Source of the DNA: Ctena decussata
Taxonomy: Eukaryota; Mollusca; Bivalvia; Lucinida; Lucinidae
Assembly: GCA_963989385.1 (NCBI GenBank)
Contig: OZ022500.1
Coordinates: 113,129,842 to 113,193,841 of the forward strand
Direction: 5' to 3'
DNA length: 64,000 nt
Both the position numbers and the translations under genes were made by a program. Position 1 is the first letter of the stretch. Every line of letters starts with the position of its first letter. Positions 35,138-45,955 of the stretch are shown here, piece by piece. The notes below the pieces were generated by a model that saw only the letters and a list, made by a program, of their open reading frames with translations, was not told the DNA's origin and ran no database searches.

Positions 35138-35374
35138 ACTACAGAGTACCTGCTGATCTGCATTGTGAGAACATTGATGTTCAGCTGACTTCAGAAGAGC
35201 TGTCTCTTGTTGATCTATCAGAGAATGTAACAACATCATGGCCAACATTACGTCTTGACCCACCATGGATAGAAGTGAGCCCAGCTGCATTGGGAAAGCT
35301 AACAGTTGTAACAGCTACAGCTGAGAACCAGTATGGATTTACTACTAGCTGTAAATTTATCGCTAAAGTTATAG
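35138..35374 (+). CDS. Exon 14: second HYR-like domain
   Basis: Phase 1-1, 237 nt, between gtaattgtag and gtgggtta. It reads DYRVPADLHCENIDVQL, then TLRLDPPWIEVSP and TATAENQYGFTTSCKF. The ending (A-x-A-E-N-x-Y-G-x-x-x-SC) and the length match exon 13, but the TPP start and DNSG motif have decayed. A pair of HYR domains before a Sushi is also the SVEP1 arrangement. Confidence 0.86.
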
Positions 35375-35524
35375 GTGGGTTACCTTTTGCTACCATATTC
35401 ACTCAGCTAAAAAGGTGGGCCCCACCTAGAATAAATTCAAGGCCTATTGTCCAAGGCATGGTTAGCTTAACAAAGTTATTAGCTTAGCAAAGTTATTAGA
35501 GATTTGTTAAGTTACAGTACTCAC

Positions 35525-36105
35525 AAAATCAGTTGGGGTAATATTTTTTTCTAAAAAACTTTAAGGAGCTCTTACCCTGCAAAAGCTCCTCACATATTTA
35601 TGGCATAAATGGCTGCGTTTTCTGTATAATACTTTTGAAAATTTAACAAATCATTAACTAGTGATATTATCAGTTTGAACAACTGGGTCCAGGTTTGTAA
35701 ATCAGAAACGTTATATTGCTGTATGAGTTTTCTTGTCGAAAACAGTCCCAAAATATCTAGATTTGTCTTATAAGATGGATCTAGATTTTTGGGTTGTTTT
35801 GAAGGGGAAACACCCCCATCTTGTAACTAAATAAATAATGTGTATCTCCCACAGTAAAGCATTTTCATTGCCTGGCCCTGTACATTCAAAGCATCGTTAG
35901 TCAAGAATTCGTTAACTCCTCTACTACGCGTAAGATCAAGTTTGCTAATATTTCTTGTTGAAAAATATCAAGCACTTTTGCACTGCAAAAGCTCCTCTAA
36001 TTTTTTTGGCAAAAAAAAAAAAAAAAAAAAAGAATTGCAGTTTTTTTTGCATACAGTAGGATTGAAAATTGAACATCTGGTTGATTAAGGCTGTCACAGT
36101 TTTGA
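35525..36105. repeat. Family L repeats (two) with poly-A
   Basis: Two degenerate copies with 'aaaagctcctcac' and 'aaaagctcctcta', separated by a stretch with the inverted pair CCAAAATATCTAGATTTG...GATCTAGATTTTTGGG. A 22-A run is at 36011-36032. Confidence 0.55.
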
Positions 36106-36110
36106 ACAAC

Positions 36111-36335
36111 CGGGGCCGTATTCATAAAACGACTTAAGCCGTTGCTATGCTGTTGCTAAGGCTAAATATCTATAAAGGAGACTCCCTACAACTATGAAAT
36201 TTGGTCTGGAGGAACAGTCTTTGTAAGACTGTTCCTCCAGAGCAAATTTCATAGTTGTAGGGAATCTCCTTCAAAGAAATTTAGCCTTAGCAACAGCATA
36301 GTAATGACTTAAGTCGTTTTATGAATACGGCCCCT
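36111..36335. repeat. GGGGCCGTATTCA palindromic MITE, copy 2
   Basis: CGGGGCCGTATTCATAAAAC and complement. The centre (GGAGACTCCCTACAACTATG, TCTGGAGGAACAGTC) is nearly identical to copy 1 at 11459, indicating recent activity or conservation. Confidence 0.82.
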
Positions 36336-36556
36336 GGGCCCTGGTACAATAACTTTGAAGTATAACATCTCTTTAACAAATGACTTCACTAGTGTTGAAC
36401 AACTAGGCTCAGAAATTCTCAGTGAATTATTAGATACTGTCCATGTCTGGAGCTATCTTGCAGGCATGATATACTGGCTGATATTGGTTTCTGTTCACAC
36501 AGCTTTTGTCTGTCTGTCTGTTCACTCAATGTAAGGCCAGTTTTATTAGCCACTAA

Positions 36557-36755
36557 CAGAGCTCTAGATAAGGAAGGGTATTTGATGATAAGGATAATTT
36601 TTCTTATTTCTCAACAAAACCATATGTTGTGACCCCTCATCTGAACCGTCTCGTCGAGACAGTTCAGATGAGGGGTCACAACATATGTTTTTATGCAGAA
36701 TTAACAAAAATTATCTCTAATTATCACCAAACACTTTCTCTTATCTAGAGCTCTG
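36557..36755. mobile_element. Family F MITE with 6-bp duplication
   Basis: Ends CAGAGCTCTAGATAAG and exact complement CTTATCTAGAGCTCTG. The centre is a perfect hairpin around CATATGTTGTGACCCCTCAT. CACTAA lies directly outside on both sides. Cleanest family F copy in the window; others at 47187, 50287, 50517, 52233 and 55885. CAGAG ends again recall hAT. Confidence 0.83.
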
Positions 36756-36791
36756 CACTAACCAATTTTATTCTCTTCTTCAATTTTTTAG

Positions 36792-36980
36792 CGGCCATGT
36801 GTTTTGAAGATTTGCTGTCAGAGGATGAAAATGCGGAGACCACCTGCACTGAGGTTGGGGGCACTCTAGGCTGTGTGAGATCCTGTAATACTGGCTACAT
36901 CTTAGAGGATGGAACAACTACACAAAGCTTATCATGTGCAGGTGAAAATATCTGGAACCAAGAACCAAAGAAATGTTTAT
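36792..36980 (+). CDS. Exon 15: Sushi/CCP-like domain
   Basis: Phase 1-1, 189 nt, between caattttttag and gtaagtca. It reads MCFEDLLSEDENAETTC, then GTLGCVRSCNTGYILEDG, LSCAGENIWNQ and KKCL. The C-x-x-GY-x-LxG core and the final S-C-x-x-x-x-x-W...KC fit a Sushi module with two extra cysteines. A 108-bp palindrome with CRE-like TGACGTCA motifs starts 14 bp after the donor. Confidence 0.88.
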
Positions 36981-36994
36981 GTAAGTCATTGCAA

Positions 36995-37102
36995 CCCAGC
37001 AGGCACATGACTTCAAAATGACGTCATACTGACATCGATGTGATGTAATGGCATCGCATTGACGTCAGTATGACGTCATTTTGGCATCATGTGCCTGCTG
37101 GG
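36995..37102. repeat. CCCAGCAGGCACATGA palindrome with CRE-like sites
   Basis: CCCAGCAGGCACATGACTTC and complement, containing TGACGTCA-like words (AATGACGTCATACTGAC, inverse GTCAGTATGACGTCATT). It begins 14 bp after the exon 15 donor. A decayed copy is at 48027-48136. Confidence 0.8.
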
Positions 37103-37151
37103 AATACACTACCCACAGTTTACAAAGGAAGTAGGGTTATATTGTATTTAA

Positions 37152-37205
37152 GTCAGTCAGTAAGTAAGATAGTCAGTCAGTAAGTAAGATAGTCAGTCAG
37201 TCAAG
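37152..37205. repeat. Short minisatellite
   Basis: GTCAGTCAGTAAGTAAGATA repeated about 2.5 times, then GTCAGTCAGTCAAG. Unit 20 bp. No coding role. Confidence 0.8.
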
Positions 37206-37744
37206 AACAGCTTAACAATGGGAACATTGAACCTAATTACTAACCATCACCCAGTCAGTCAACTAGGATATTAAATGTAATTTGTGGTTGGTATGGTTGG
37301 GTACCATATCTAGAAGCTCACAAAAGTAGACTGCCACAATTTGATGAGAACATCAAACCCACAGTTTGATGAGAACATCAAACTTTATTATGACAGATAA
37401 TCATGTAATGTCCATGCTGGGTCTGCTGTGTCTGAAGGCTTCTTTGACCTCAATTGTTTGGCCAGTTGTCAGACTATCGTTTTTGTTTTTATGCCTAGTG
37501 TCCCAGAAAGGGATTTAGGCAAGCATTGTATGTGCTATGACTAGTTCAGACACTGCAGAATGCAGCATCTGATCGTGGTCAACACTGTTTGCTTATGGTA
37601 ATTTCCAGGCAAAATACAATCAAAGTGAAAACATTCACCAGAATCCCCTAAAATTAGAAATTGACTCATCCAGTAATAAGGATTGACAAGTCCACCGGTC
37701 AAAAAAGGGTTAAACTTAATTAAACAATGGCTCTCTGTTTTCAG

Positions 37745-37956
37745 TATCAACAGAGCCGGCAGTGAGAAACAGCATTGAAGTGATATATCATTATCCAGCA
37801 CTGACCAAAGACTGTGTACCAGTCCATGACAACAACATCGATACTTATCGACCATTGATGGACCAGAAATTGTCTCAAATCTGTGAAAATCTGGATGGCT
37901 CATACATGCAGTGGGAAATTATGGATTACACTTCAGCTGAATATGAGGCTGATACT
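37745..37956 (+). CDS. Exon 16: first half of unrecognised domain, phase 1 to 0
   Basis: 212 nt between ctctgttttcag and gtaagtta. It begins LSTEPAVRNSIEVIYHYP, then LTKDCVPVHDNNIDTY and SQICENLDGSYMQWEIM. It enters in phase 1 and leaves in phase 0, so it pairs only with exon 17. No EGF, Sushi, HYR or PAN pattern is seen. The position between a Sushi and the second GCC block parallels the unnamed segment of SVEP1. Function not assigned. Confidence 0.85.
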
Positions 37957-38059
37957 GTAAGTTATGTAAATACCATATTAATCCTAATAAAGGCCCATGC
38001 TTAAATAAGCGCCCGCTGCCTCTTTTCCAAAATTATAATGTTATATTAACTAGAAGAAT

Positions 38060-38245
38060 TCCTGTTTGCTTCTCTGGATAGGTAGATAGCTTTGAAATAG
38101 GTATTAGGATCTACTCTTAAAAGAAAGAATTTGCTCCTACAGGAGCAAATTTTTTCCTTTAAGAGTTGACCCCTACTGAGGAGGGAGGCAAAAATAGGAG
38201 AGTTGTTTCTTCTAGAAATATATCCCTCGTCTTTATAAAGCTTAT
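38060..38245. repeat. Family K MITE copy
   Basis: Core GAATTTGCTCCTACAGGAGC with 'aaattttttcctttaagagttgacccctactgaggagggaggcaa'. Best example of the central hairpin. Confidence 0.72.
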
Positions 38246-38537
38246 TAGAGGTATTTTGGCGATGGCTGATCGACTACACTTTAGCTCTATACAATGCCCC
38301 ATTTCCCAAAATGTGACGCCCCAGGGCATTTTTTAGGATATATGTGGTATGTTAATATATTCATGTTCTGTCATTTGTAATGAAGGCCATCAGCATGGTC
38401 TTTTATTGAGAAATTCAAAACATTGTCTGGGAATGAGCCTCAAAAACCCCCTTATTTGAAATTTTTACATTATTCTTTTCAAAACTTGTTGGAAGGAACA
38501 TAATACATAAAGTAAGAGATCTTTCCTTCATTTCCAG

Positions 38538-38781
38538 ATAAAGACTCAGTTCTTCATTCGTCAGCTGGACTCAAATGTGGACAAGACCTTACAAGAACTT
38601 TGTGTAGCTAATTTCACTGGTCAGCTAGACATTTTCCAATACCCAAGCCCAGTTTTGTGCCCATCGATAACAGAGTTGAACAGCATGGATGTGGTTGCCG
38701 TGACAACCTTGGATGATATGGACTACTTGTGTCTACCAAGTGAAAGAAAGATTTCTTCCGAAGCTGGAGAAGTTCTTTGTG
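38538..38781 (+). CDS. Exon 17: second half of unrecognised domain, phase 0 to 1
   Basis: 244 nt between catttccag and gtatcata. It reads IKTQFFIRQLDSNVDKTL, then QELCVANFTGQLDIF and DMDYLCLPSERK, ending EVLCG. With exon 16 it makes a region of about 152 residues with six widely spaced cysteines and alternating hydrophobic stretches, suggesting a folded domain. One sequon (NFT) is visible. A TTAA-bounded family K repeat begins 21 bp after the donor. Confidence 0.85.
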
Positions 38782-38801
38782 GTATCATATTGATTTTAAC
38801 T

Positions 38802-39008
38802 TTAAGGTGTATGGGTACACCTCCATGTTTTTCTGCTATTTTTACTAGGGGGAACAACTTTTGTGACTTTTAGTGGTTCACTCTTACAGTAAAGAATTTG
38901 TTCCTTTAGGAGCAAATTCTTTTCTGTAGAGGTGAATCCCATTGTTGAAGGAGACAGAAGAGAAAATGGGAGAGTTGCTTCCCCTCAAAGTTTACCCATT
39001 CACCTTAA
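38802..39008. repeat. Family K MITE with TTAA on both sides
   Basis: TTAAGGTGTATGGGTACACC at the left, TACCCATTCACCTTAA at the right; central GAATTTGTTCCTTTAGGAGC. 207 bp including TTAA. Begins 21 bp after exon 17 and shows the full family K ends. Confidence 0.8.
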
Positions 39009-39853
39009 TTACTTTACAATATAGTAAATAATGTAAATTGGAAAATTTTTGGAATGCTTATTTCAGTTGATTATTATTGTAAACAGAATATTTAGAGTAT
39101 TTTTAATTTGTGATTTTCATAATGGTAAAAGCTGTAAGCATTGCAAAACTGCACTCTCTCAAAGCTTGGCAAAATAAAATTGTCTCAAACATTTCCTGAT
39201 TTGCAATTAGAAATATTTTTCTGTAACTTTCATGAAAAAAAAGTCACTGTTGCTGGAACTCCATTATGATGCTGGATATATGAAATGGGGAAATTGCTGT
39301 ACAGTTTAAGTATGAATAAATTTTTATCCTAATTTGTAGCTTCTTAAGGTATTGTAATTGTATTTATGTTTGTGAGGACAAAAGTTTGCAATTCTGGGTA
39401 ATTTCATGTGTATTAATATTCCCAGTCTTGTAGATTTTTTTCTATCAATTCTTTTCAAATCTTTGCATTTGCAGGGATTTGAACTCATGAAAACTTGATG
39501 AGCACAAAATTGCAAACATGAAGACACCTTGAACATTTGTGCAAATTTATTATTTAGTGGGCATAAGCAGTTTGTGACACAGTGGAGAATTATTACAAGT
39601 GTCTTGGCTGCGGGCAATAGCTTTCTCACTGTAATGAAGTTTTGTCTTAAAACTTTCTAAGGGCTATTTTGTAAACACTATGAAAACTTTAGTATAGTTT
39701 CACTTTGCAATGCTAATTTGCTTTATGTTTCTTCGTAGTTTAGTTTTCATGGGAGCCACATGATTGTCTTATATCCAAAACAGCAATATAAATGAGAAGT
39801 GTTATAATGAGGTTCTGCAGTGTTTTAACACTGATTATCTTCCTTTCTTTTAG
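39009..39853. other. Intron stretch without recognised feature
   Basis: AT-rich intron between exons 17 and 18. No shared repeat, no credible cysteine-rich phase-1 exon; minus-strand frames at 39324-39629 and 39740-40000 have no splice or motif support. Confidence 0.5.
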
Positions 39854-40006
39854 TTCCCAGATGTATACCTGGACAATACTACAACAACCAATCAGAAAGC
39901 TGTTTGCCCTGCAGTGATGGTTTCTACCAAGATATGTACGGGCAGACAGCATGTAAACAGTGTGAGAATGGCTTACTGCCGTTGGAAGATAAAACATCAT
40001 GTATGG
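39854..40006 (+). CDS. Exon 18: GCC2/GCC3 module (second block)
   Basis: Phase 1-1, 153 nt, between cctttcttttag and gtaggtaa. It reads PRCIPGQYYNNQSESC, then LPCSDGFYQDMYGQTAC and LEDKTSCMG. Same cysteine layout as exon 1. A donor 4 nt further on (gtaacatt) is possible but would break the phase-1 link to exon 19. This is the start of the duplicated block. Confidence 0.88.
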
Positions 40007-40395
40007 GTAGGTAACATTATTTTCTTTTCATAATTCAGGTTTTGTTTGTCCTAGACTTCATGCAGGGCTCTATTGAGTTTTAATTTTACGGATCAGAATA
40101 TATATAAAAAAAAAATCTTTATTTCATAAAAATGCATATGGGATCTCAGTGGGATTCATTTTCATGGATTCATAATATTTGAATTTAACAAATAGTATAA
40201 ATCATGGCTTATTATCTACAGCAGTCTCACCATGATAATTGTATTCTATCTTTGCAAATGCTTGTTTTTTTTGTTCAAGCCTGATTTAGCTGGTGTAATT
40301 TTCTGACAGCCATTAAAACCCATTCACTTTTACATTATATCTGTTTTAAATTATTATTTGCTAGGGTTTGCAAAACAAAACTAGCTAAAGTAAAA

Positions 40396-40681
40396 CCAGG
40401 CTCCGAGGTTATAAAACTTTTTTCATGCTCAACTCAGCTGAGCATGAAATTTTCTCTGCTGATAAATATGAAAATGCCAACTAATGATTTTCTCTGCTGA
40501 TAAATATGAAAATGCCAACTAATGTTGGCATTTTCATATTCATAAGCAGAGAAAAATTCATACTCAGCTAAACTGTGCAAGAAAACAACTGTACTTATCA
40601 ATAATTTGCTATTTACTGGCAGGTAAAATTTCATGCTCAGCTGAGTTGAGCATGAAAAAAGTTTTATAACCTTGGGGCCAG
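40396..40681. repeat. GAGGTTATAAAACTT palindromic MITE, copy 3
   Basis: CGAGGTTATAAAACTTTTTT and complement. Same interior as the 13054 copy, but one arm carries a 38-bp tandem duplication (ATTTTCTCTGCTGATAAATA at 40449 and 40487). Confidence 0.83.
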
Positions 40682-40750
40682 TTTTACATTTCATTTTGTC
40701 CTGTGGTAGTCTTAATGTGAAGGGATATACTTTCAGAGGAAACGTATGCC

Positions 40751-42505
40751 GTTTTTAACTCACCTGAGCCATAGGCTCAGGGTGAGCTATTGTGATCACC
40801 CATCGTCCGTCGTCCGTCCTCCGTCGTCAACAATTTGCTTTAAATGACACCTTCTCTGAAACCGCTAGGCCTAGAGCTTTCATATTTGGTATGAAGCATT
40901 GCCTAGTGGACCTCTATCAAGTTTGTTCAAATGGTGGCACCAGGGTCCAAAATGGCCTGGGACAGGGGGTCTTGGGTTCAAAACTTAAAAATCTTCTTCT
41001 CAAGAACTGCTTGGCTCAGATGCTTGAAATTTGGTATGTAGCATTGCCTAGTGGTCCTCTACCATTGATCAAATGGTGGCCCCAGGTTCCAAAATGGCCC
41101 CGGGGCAGGGAGTCCCATGTTTGAACCATAGAAATTCACAGAAAACATTCAAAATCTTCTTCTTCAGAACTGCAAGGCTCATATGCTTGAAATTTGGTAT
41201 GTAGCATTGCCTAGTGGTCCTCTACCAAGTTTGATCAAATGATGGCCCCAAGGTCCAAAATGGCCCCGCCCCAGGGGGTCCTAGGTTTGAACCACAGAAA
41301 TACATAGAAAAATATTCAAAAATCTTCTTCTTCAGAACAGCAAGGCTCAGCTGCTTGAAATTTGGTATGTAGTATTGTCTGATAGTCCTTTACCATGTTT
41401 GTTTAAATGATGGCCCCAGGGTCCAAAATGGCCCCTTGGAAGGGAGTCCAATGTTTAAACCATAGAAATGCAAAGCAAAATATTAAAAAATCTTCTTCAG
41501 AACTGCAAGGCTTATATGCTTGAAATTTGGTATAATGCATTGCCTAGTAGTCCCTTACCAAGTTTGTTCAAATGGTGGCATGAGGGTTCAAAATGGCCCA
41601 GCGTTAGGGAGTCCTAGCTTTGAACCATAGAAAAACATAGAAAAATATTCAAAAATCTTACTCTTCAGAACCACTTGGCTCAGATGCTTGAATTTTGGTA
41701 TGTAGCATTGCCTAGTGGTCCTCTACCAAGTTCATTCAAATGATGACCCCAGGGTCCAAAATGGCTCTGCCCCAGGGGGTCCTGAGTTTGAACCATAGAA
41801 ATACATAGAAAAATATTCAAAAATCCTTTTCTTCAGAACCACTTGGCTCAGATGCTTGAAATTTGGTATTTAGCATTGCCTTGTAGTCCTTTTTCAAGTT
41901 TGTTCAAATGAAGGTCCCAGGGTACAAAATGGCCCAGAGGCAGGGAGTCCTGAATTTGAACCATAGAAATACATAGAAAAATATTCAAAAAATCTTCTGA
42001 TTCAGAACCACTTGTCTCAGATGCTTGAACTTTGGTATGATGCATTGCCTGGTGGACTCTAAGAAGTTTTTGTAAATGGTGGCCCTGGGATCCGAAAAGG
42101 TCCTGGGTTGGGGAGTCTTGGATTCAAAATTAAAATATATTTAAAAATCTTCTTCTCCAGAACCCCTTAGTGCAGATGCTTGAAATTTGGTATGATGCAT
42201 TGCCTAGTGGTCCTTTACCAAGTTTGTTCAAATGATGGCACCAGGGTCAAAAATGGCCCCACCCCTGGGGGTCCTGGACTTGAACCATATAAATACATAG
42301 AAAAATATTAAAAAATCTTCTTCCTCAGAATCTCTTGGCTCAGATGCTTAAAATTTAGTATGTAGCTTTGCGTAGTGGTTGTTTACCAAGATTATTCAAA
42401 TGATGGCCCAAGGGTCCAAAATGGCGTCACCACAGGGGACCCTGGGTTTGAACCATAGCAAAACATAGAAAAATATTCAAAAATCTTCTTCTTCAGAACC
42501 ATTTG
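40751..42505 (+). mobile_element. Family H element H4, 3' end missing
   Basis: Starts GTTTTTAACTCACCTGAGCC (hairpin GAGCCATAGGCTC) and 'catcgtccgtcgtccgtcctccgtcgtc'. About ten units of about 165 bp follow, each with TTGAAATTTGGTATGTAGCA and TTGCCTAGTGGTCC. No 3' hairpin/CTTGTT end is found; the array runs into a family K fragment. Confidence 0.75.
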
Positions 42506-42534
42506 GAAATTGTTGCAAACTATCAGGTTCTTTC

Positions 42535-42720
42535 CTTCTGAGTGGAGATCAACTCGTAACACCTATAGGAGCAAATTTGTTTCTTTAAGAGTAGTCCCTT
42601 TTTGATGTGAGGCCATTTTTTTTACAGAGAAATCTTTACTGAATTCTAAAAATTGTCTCCCTCATAAAGAATGGGGAAAAACATGGAAGTCTATCTATTC
42701 ATGGTGGAAATCATAAGGGA
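42535..42720. repeat. Family K MITE copy
   Basis: Core 'cacctataggagcaaatttgtttctttaagagtagtccc' and trailing 'catggaagtctatctattcat'. Lies 46 bp before exon 19. Confidence 0.55.
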
Positions 42721-42766
42721 GGTCTATCCAGTCATATTTACTACACTTCTTGAAATTTCCATTTAG

Positions 42767-42925
42767 AAACGTGTCCTGCAGGATTTTACTCTGATACTGG
42801 GGTGTCGCCCTGTTTGCCTTGTGATGTTGACACATTCTGGACAGACCCACAGACTTGTACATCATGTGGGGAGGGTAAAGGAACAGCAGGAATGAAAGCT
42901 GCTACCAGTCAAGATATGTGCAAAG
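42767..42925 (+). CDS. Exon 19: GCC2/GCC3 module (second block)
   Basis: Phase 1-1, 159 nt, between ttccatttag and gtaaccag. It reads ETCPAGFYSDTGVSPC, then LPCDVDTFWTDPQTC and ATSQDMCKG. Length, phase and motif order are those of exon 2. Preceded by a family H tandem-core repeat and a family K fragment. Confidence 0.9.
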
Positions 42926-43491
42926 GTAACCAGTCAGTTTTGGCTATACTTTTGATGATTGATAATTGTAGTGATGACATTGCTTTATAGTATAGCCTAT
43001 CACTGTCATTACGTCAGACTTATAAACATGTATAGGTCAAACTTAGAATTGGAAGTTATGGTATAAACAGACCACTGGTAGAAAGTGTTGATAATGCTTA
43101 CTCATGGCATTAAAATATTTCAGTACTTCCTGTGAAACTGCATACTTTTTTCGAGAAATTGTTCAAACTTTAACCATCATTTCGAGCTCTGAAAGGAAAC
43201 TGAGAGCTGGAACTTCCAAGAGAACATGGTAAACTAGACAGTAACATGAAACACCTTGGTATGAGATTCTGTTGCATTAAGACTCGGAGAGGAACTTCAT
43301 ACAGGGCCTGTTATGAATTCACCTGTTACAGCTGTGCATGCATTTGTTCTCCTGGTAAGCCACTTGTTACAGCCATTTTCAGTTGTTATTAGCCCTTTGT
43401 CGGCATTATGTAGTCAGCATTTAATGTGTATGAGTAGACTGCCATGTTTTTCTGCCATGTAGAACACTTAGATTTCACTTATTTTACATAG

Positions 43492-43656
43492 ATATCTGTG
43501 GGGCTGGTCAGTACTCTGTTACCGGTTACTCCCCCTGTTGGGACTGCCCCTACCATTTCTACCAGACAGACATTGGCCAGAAGAGTTGTGACAGATGTCT
43601 TCCTTCCACTGTTCTCAACCAGAGAGGCTCCCAGGCTGCAGACTGTGTCTTTACTA
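43492..43656 (+). CDS. Exon 20: GCC2/GCC3 module (second block)
   Basis: Phase 1-1, 165 nt, between attttacatag and gtaagtaa. It reads DICGAGQYSVTGYSPC, then WDCPYHFYQTDIGQKSC and GSQAADCVFT. Matches exon 3 in cysteine spacing and in TGYxPCxxCPxxFYQ. A minus-strand SINE-like unit starts about 25 bp downstream of the donor. Confidence 0.9.
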
Positions 43657-43679
43657 GTAAGTAAACTATAACCTTATCT

Positions 43680-43960
43680 GTAAGGTAAAGGTAAAGGTTT
43701 CCCATAGCCTAATAGCCGTAGGGGCAGTGGGGGTTAGAGAACCACTGTATCTTGGGCACAGCTGATGAAAGGCGGAGCCCATCCCTCTCCTTTCGCTGCC
43801 TTATCCTTCCCTGATTCGAAAAAGGTACCCATTTACTGCTGGGTTGACAGAGAGAGTTTTCCAGTCATCGTATGGCGACAGTGAGCCGCTAACTCACGAC
43901 CTTACGGTGACTTTCTGCACAATAGCCGAGCCACTCTAACCACTCGACTACGGCGCCTCT
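43680..43960 (-). repeat. tRNA-derived SINE, minus strand
   Basis: Reverse strand begins GGCGCCGTAGTCGAGTGGTT, with A-box-like TAGTCGAGTGG and a downstream GGTCGTGAGTTAG in B-box position. The body runs about 280 bp to an end 'cctttacctttacc'. It begins about 25 bp after the exon 20 donor (by plus coordinates). Confidence 0.68.
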
Positions 43961-44214
43961 CCCACCTTATCTGTGGGGCAATGCATATGAGGTGGGTTAT
44001 CAGATGATTTTGGCGAGGCAATTCATATGAGAATAATTAACACGTTTTCAGTGAGGTAAATCAGATAGATTAACATATGCATTTTGTTGAGATAGTTCCT
44101 ATGAAATTTTTTATGAGGCAATTCATATTAGATGCATAAGAGCCTGATAAAAATATTCAAAAAGAAGTTGGATGACTTGTTTAAACATAGAAACTTTAAA
44201 TTTACTAAATGGAA

Positions 44215-44350
44215 GAATATTAATCCTTAAAGTGCCAAAAATTAAAATTGTTGAATTGGCAAACAGTGTAGATCCAGATGAGGTGGCTCATAACGAGCCA
44301 CCCCATCTGAACCTACACTGTTTGCCCTGTAGTGTTCGAATTCTCAATAT
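44215..44350. repeat. GGCAAACAGTG palindromic MITE, copy 1
   Basis: GAATTGGCAAACAGTGTAGA, TCCAGATGAGGTGGCTCATA and their inverses (TATGAGCC..., CACTGTTTGCC). The same hairpin recurs inside the TIR element at 61814-62033. Confidence 0.75.
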
Positions 44351-44469
44351 GATATTGCTTGGACAAGACATTTTTTGAAATTCTACAGATGTAAATTTTG
44401 TCGTCTGCTTTTTGGCACATTAAGGGTTAAATAAGCAAGATCTTTTGATATTTTATTCACTAATTTCAG

Positions 44470-44550
44470 CCTGTGACGATAACAGTTTCTGCAATAACCA
44501 TGGTTCTTGTTCATATGATCTTCACTGGCCAACTTGTCAGTGTGATGAAG
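44470..44550 (+). CDS. Exon 21: EGF half-module (second block)
   Basis: Phase 1-1, 81 nt, between actaatttcag and gtaaggga. It reads CDDNSFCNNHGSCSYDLH and ends CQCDEG. It holds EGF cysteines 1-5; the sixth comes from exon 22 (GYFGDRCE). One codon shorter than its paralogue exon 4. Confidence 0.87.
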
Positions 44551-44610
44551 GTAAGGGACTTTGCATACAGACTAAATCTCTGTGAGTTAGAATCTCACCT
44601 AAGTTTAGAA

Positions 44611-44700
44611 GCTCTGGTAGCTCAGTGGGTTAAGCACTGGTCTGCTGACCTAACTGTCTCGGGTTCCATTTCCCCCTGGAGTCAGATCTCTTTTTTTGAT
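44611..44700 (+). repeat. tRNA-like SINE head
   Basis: GCTCTGGTAGCTCAGTGGGT has the A-box form and GGGTTCCATTTCC (44661) the B-box form, about 40 bp apart. Followed by a T run. Not scored as a functional tRNA because the acceptor stem does not close. Confidence 0.6.
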
Positions 44701-44704
44701 AGTA

Positions 44705-45900
44705 TAAATATACTGAGGGAAATAAATTTAGCAACTTTTTACAAATCAGCGTATAATTCAGACTTATTTAAAAAGTGGGAAATTGTATTGTGTCTGCTTG
44801 TAAGGTATCGTTTTGGGTACCAGAACCCCAAATATTAAGGTCGAAAGTTTATTTATAGAGCAGAATCGCGTCGCATTTGCACTCAAGGGTTTAACCCAAA
44901 AAATGCCATAAATCTTTTATGCAATCCATCTTTTTCAGGCGCTGTTTCATCTTCAAATCTTACACCAGAGCCAATCTGCGGCGATGAGGACATTTGTGAA
45001 TAAGAATACAGTGTTGTGTGCTAAAAGATTATTACCATTATAAACGTAAATGTGCTTATGACGGCGTCAAAATTTGCATTAACAAAGCAATTGAGACTGA
45101 GCAAAAGTCACCGTTAACGAATTGTTCCAAAATCTTGAATCAAACTGCAATGGCGTTGCCTCTAAATGACCAAAACACTTTCAAGCAATTCGTTGCTGTA
45201 ATTTAGCGCTATTCCCGCAGACTTAACCACACCAGGTTCGACAGTAACGTCATTCTGACGTCGGTTTTTGAAACCATCAAAGATCCTCTTGACATCAGCA
45301 ATATTGAACTTCAAGTTTCTCTTCTCTAGGTGCGCATAAGGGTTATTGCATATCCACAGATATTGTCAATTTCCGTCATTACGTAAATCTGACGCCTCCA
45401 GTCAAATCTTGAAAGGTTCTAGTCGTTGCATTAAAACAAATGTATTGCCTTAGGTAATCTTTTTGCATGATAGTGTTTCCCAAGTTGACAGTAATACAGC
45501 GCAAAAAGATTCAAGTCCAAACATCAATTGATAATGTTTAAAATGGCGGTTGAAGTTTTCGGCAAGTTAACGTCTAACTAACGTGCCCAATTGCCGGCCT
45601 CTGAAGCGTTTATTTGCAAACCCATCTACGGTTTTCTTGTTTAAGGACCAAGTTAAAACATTTTAAAAGCATTTTGACATTTTTCTTTGTTTAATTGTTT
45701 GTCAGCCGGCGCAAAGAGTGAATTCATTTAAAGTGACGTCAAACGTGCGCTACTCACATTTTTCGCCCAAGTTTGATGTAATCGCAGTCTTCTAACTTAG
45801 ACTAACTTCGTGCGATCAGCAACCTGGGAACACTGTCCCTGAAGAAAATTTCACAAACCTTTGGAAAAATTGCTAAACTTATTTCTCTCAGTATAGCATT
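44705..45900. repeat. 1.2-kb region bounded by inverted repeats
   Basis: TATACTGAGGGAAATAAATT at 44709 is answered by AATTGCTAAACTTATTTCTC...GTATA at 45868-45895 (about 26 bp, few mismatches). The interior is unusually rich in TGACGTC-type words. No transposase seen. True ends and class uncertain. Confidence 0.5.
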
Positions 45901-45955
45901 CCATTGAGCACAGCTTTGTACTATCACCTTCTGATCTTCCAGATCTAACTGAAAT

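Noticed and set aside
36995..37102. Possible CRISPR-like or regulatory array
   Set aside because: Single palindrome with one decayed copy; no direct repeats with spacers, and the genome is eukaryotic.
39324..40000. Minus-strand gene opposite exon 18
   Set aside because: Frames overlap the well-supported exon 18 and lack splice sites or recognisable domains.
41848..42045. Minus-strand coding frame in H4
   Set aside because: Antisense of the 165-bp tandem units; similar frames appear in neighbouring units with stops.
44611..44700. Functional tRNA gene
   Set aside because: A- and B-box-like words are present, but the acceptor stem does not close and the downstream body is SINE-like.
44930..45003. 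Possible extra exon after 'atctttttcag' at 44938
   Set aside because: It has an acceptor-like start, but the frame ends in a stop after about 20 codons, lacks cysteine spacing, and lies inside the inverted-repeat-bounded region; exon 21 joins exon 22 in the block-A order without it.
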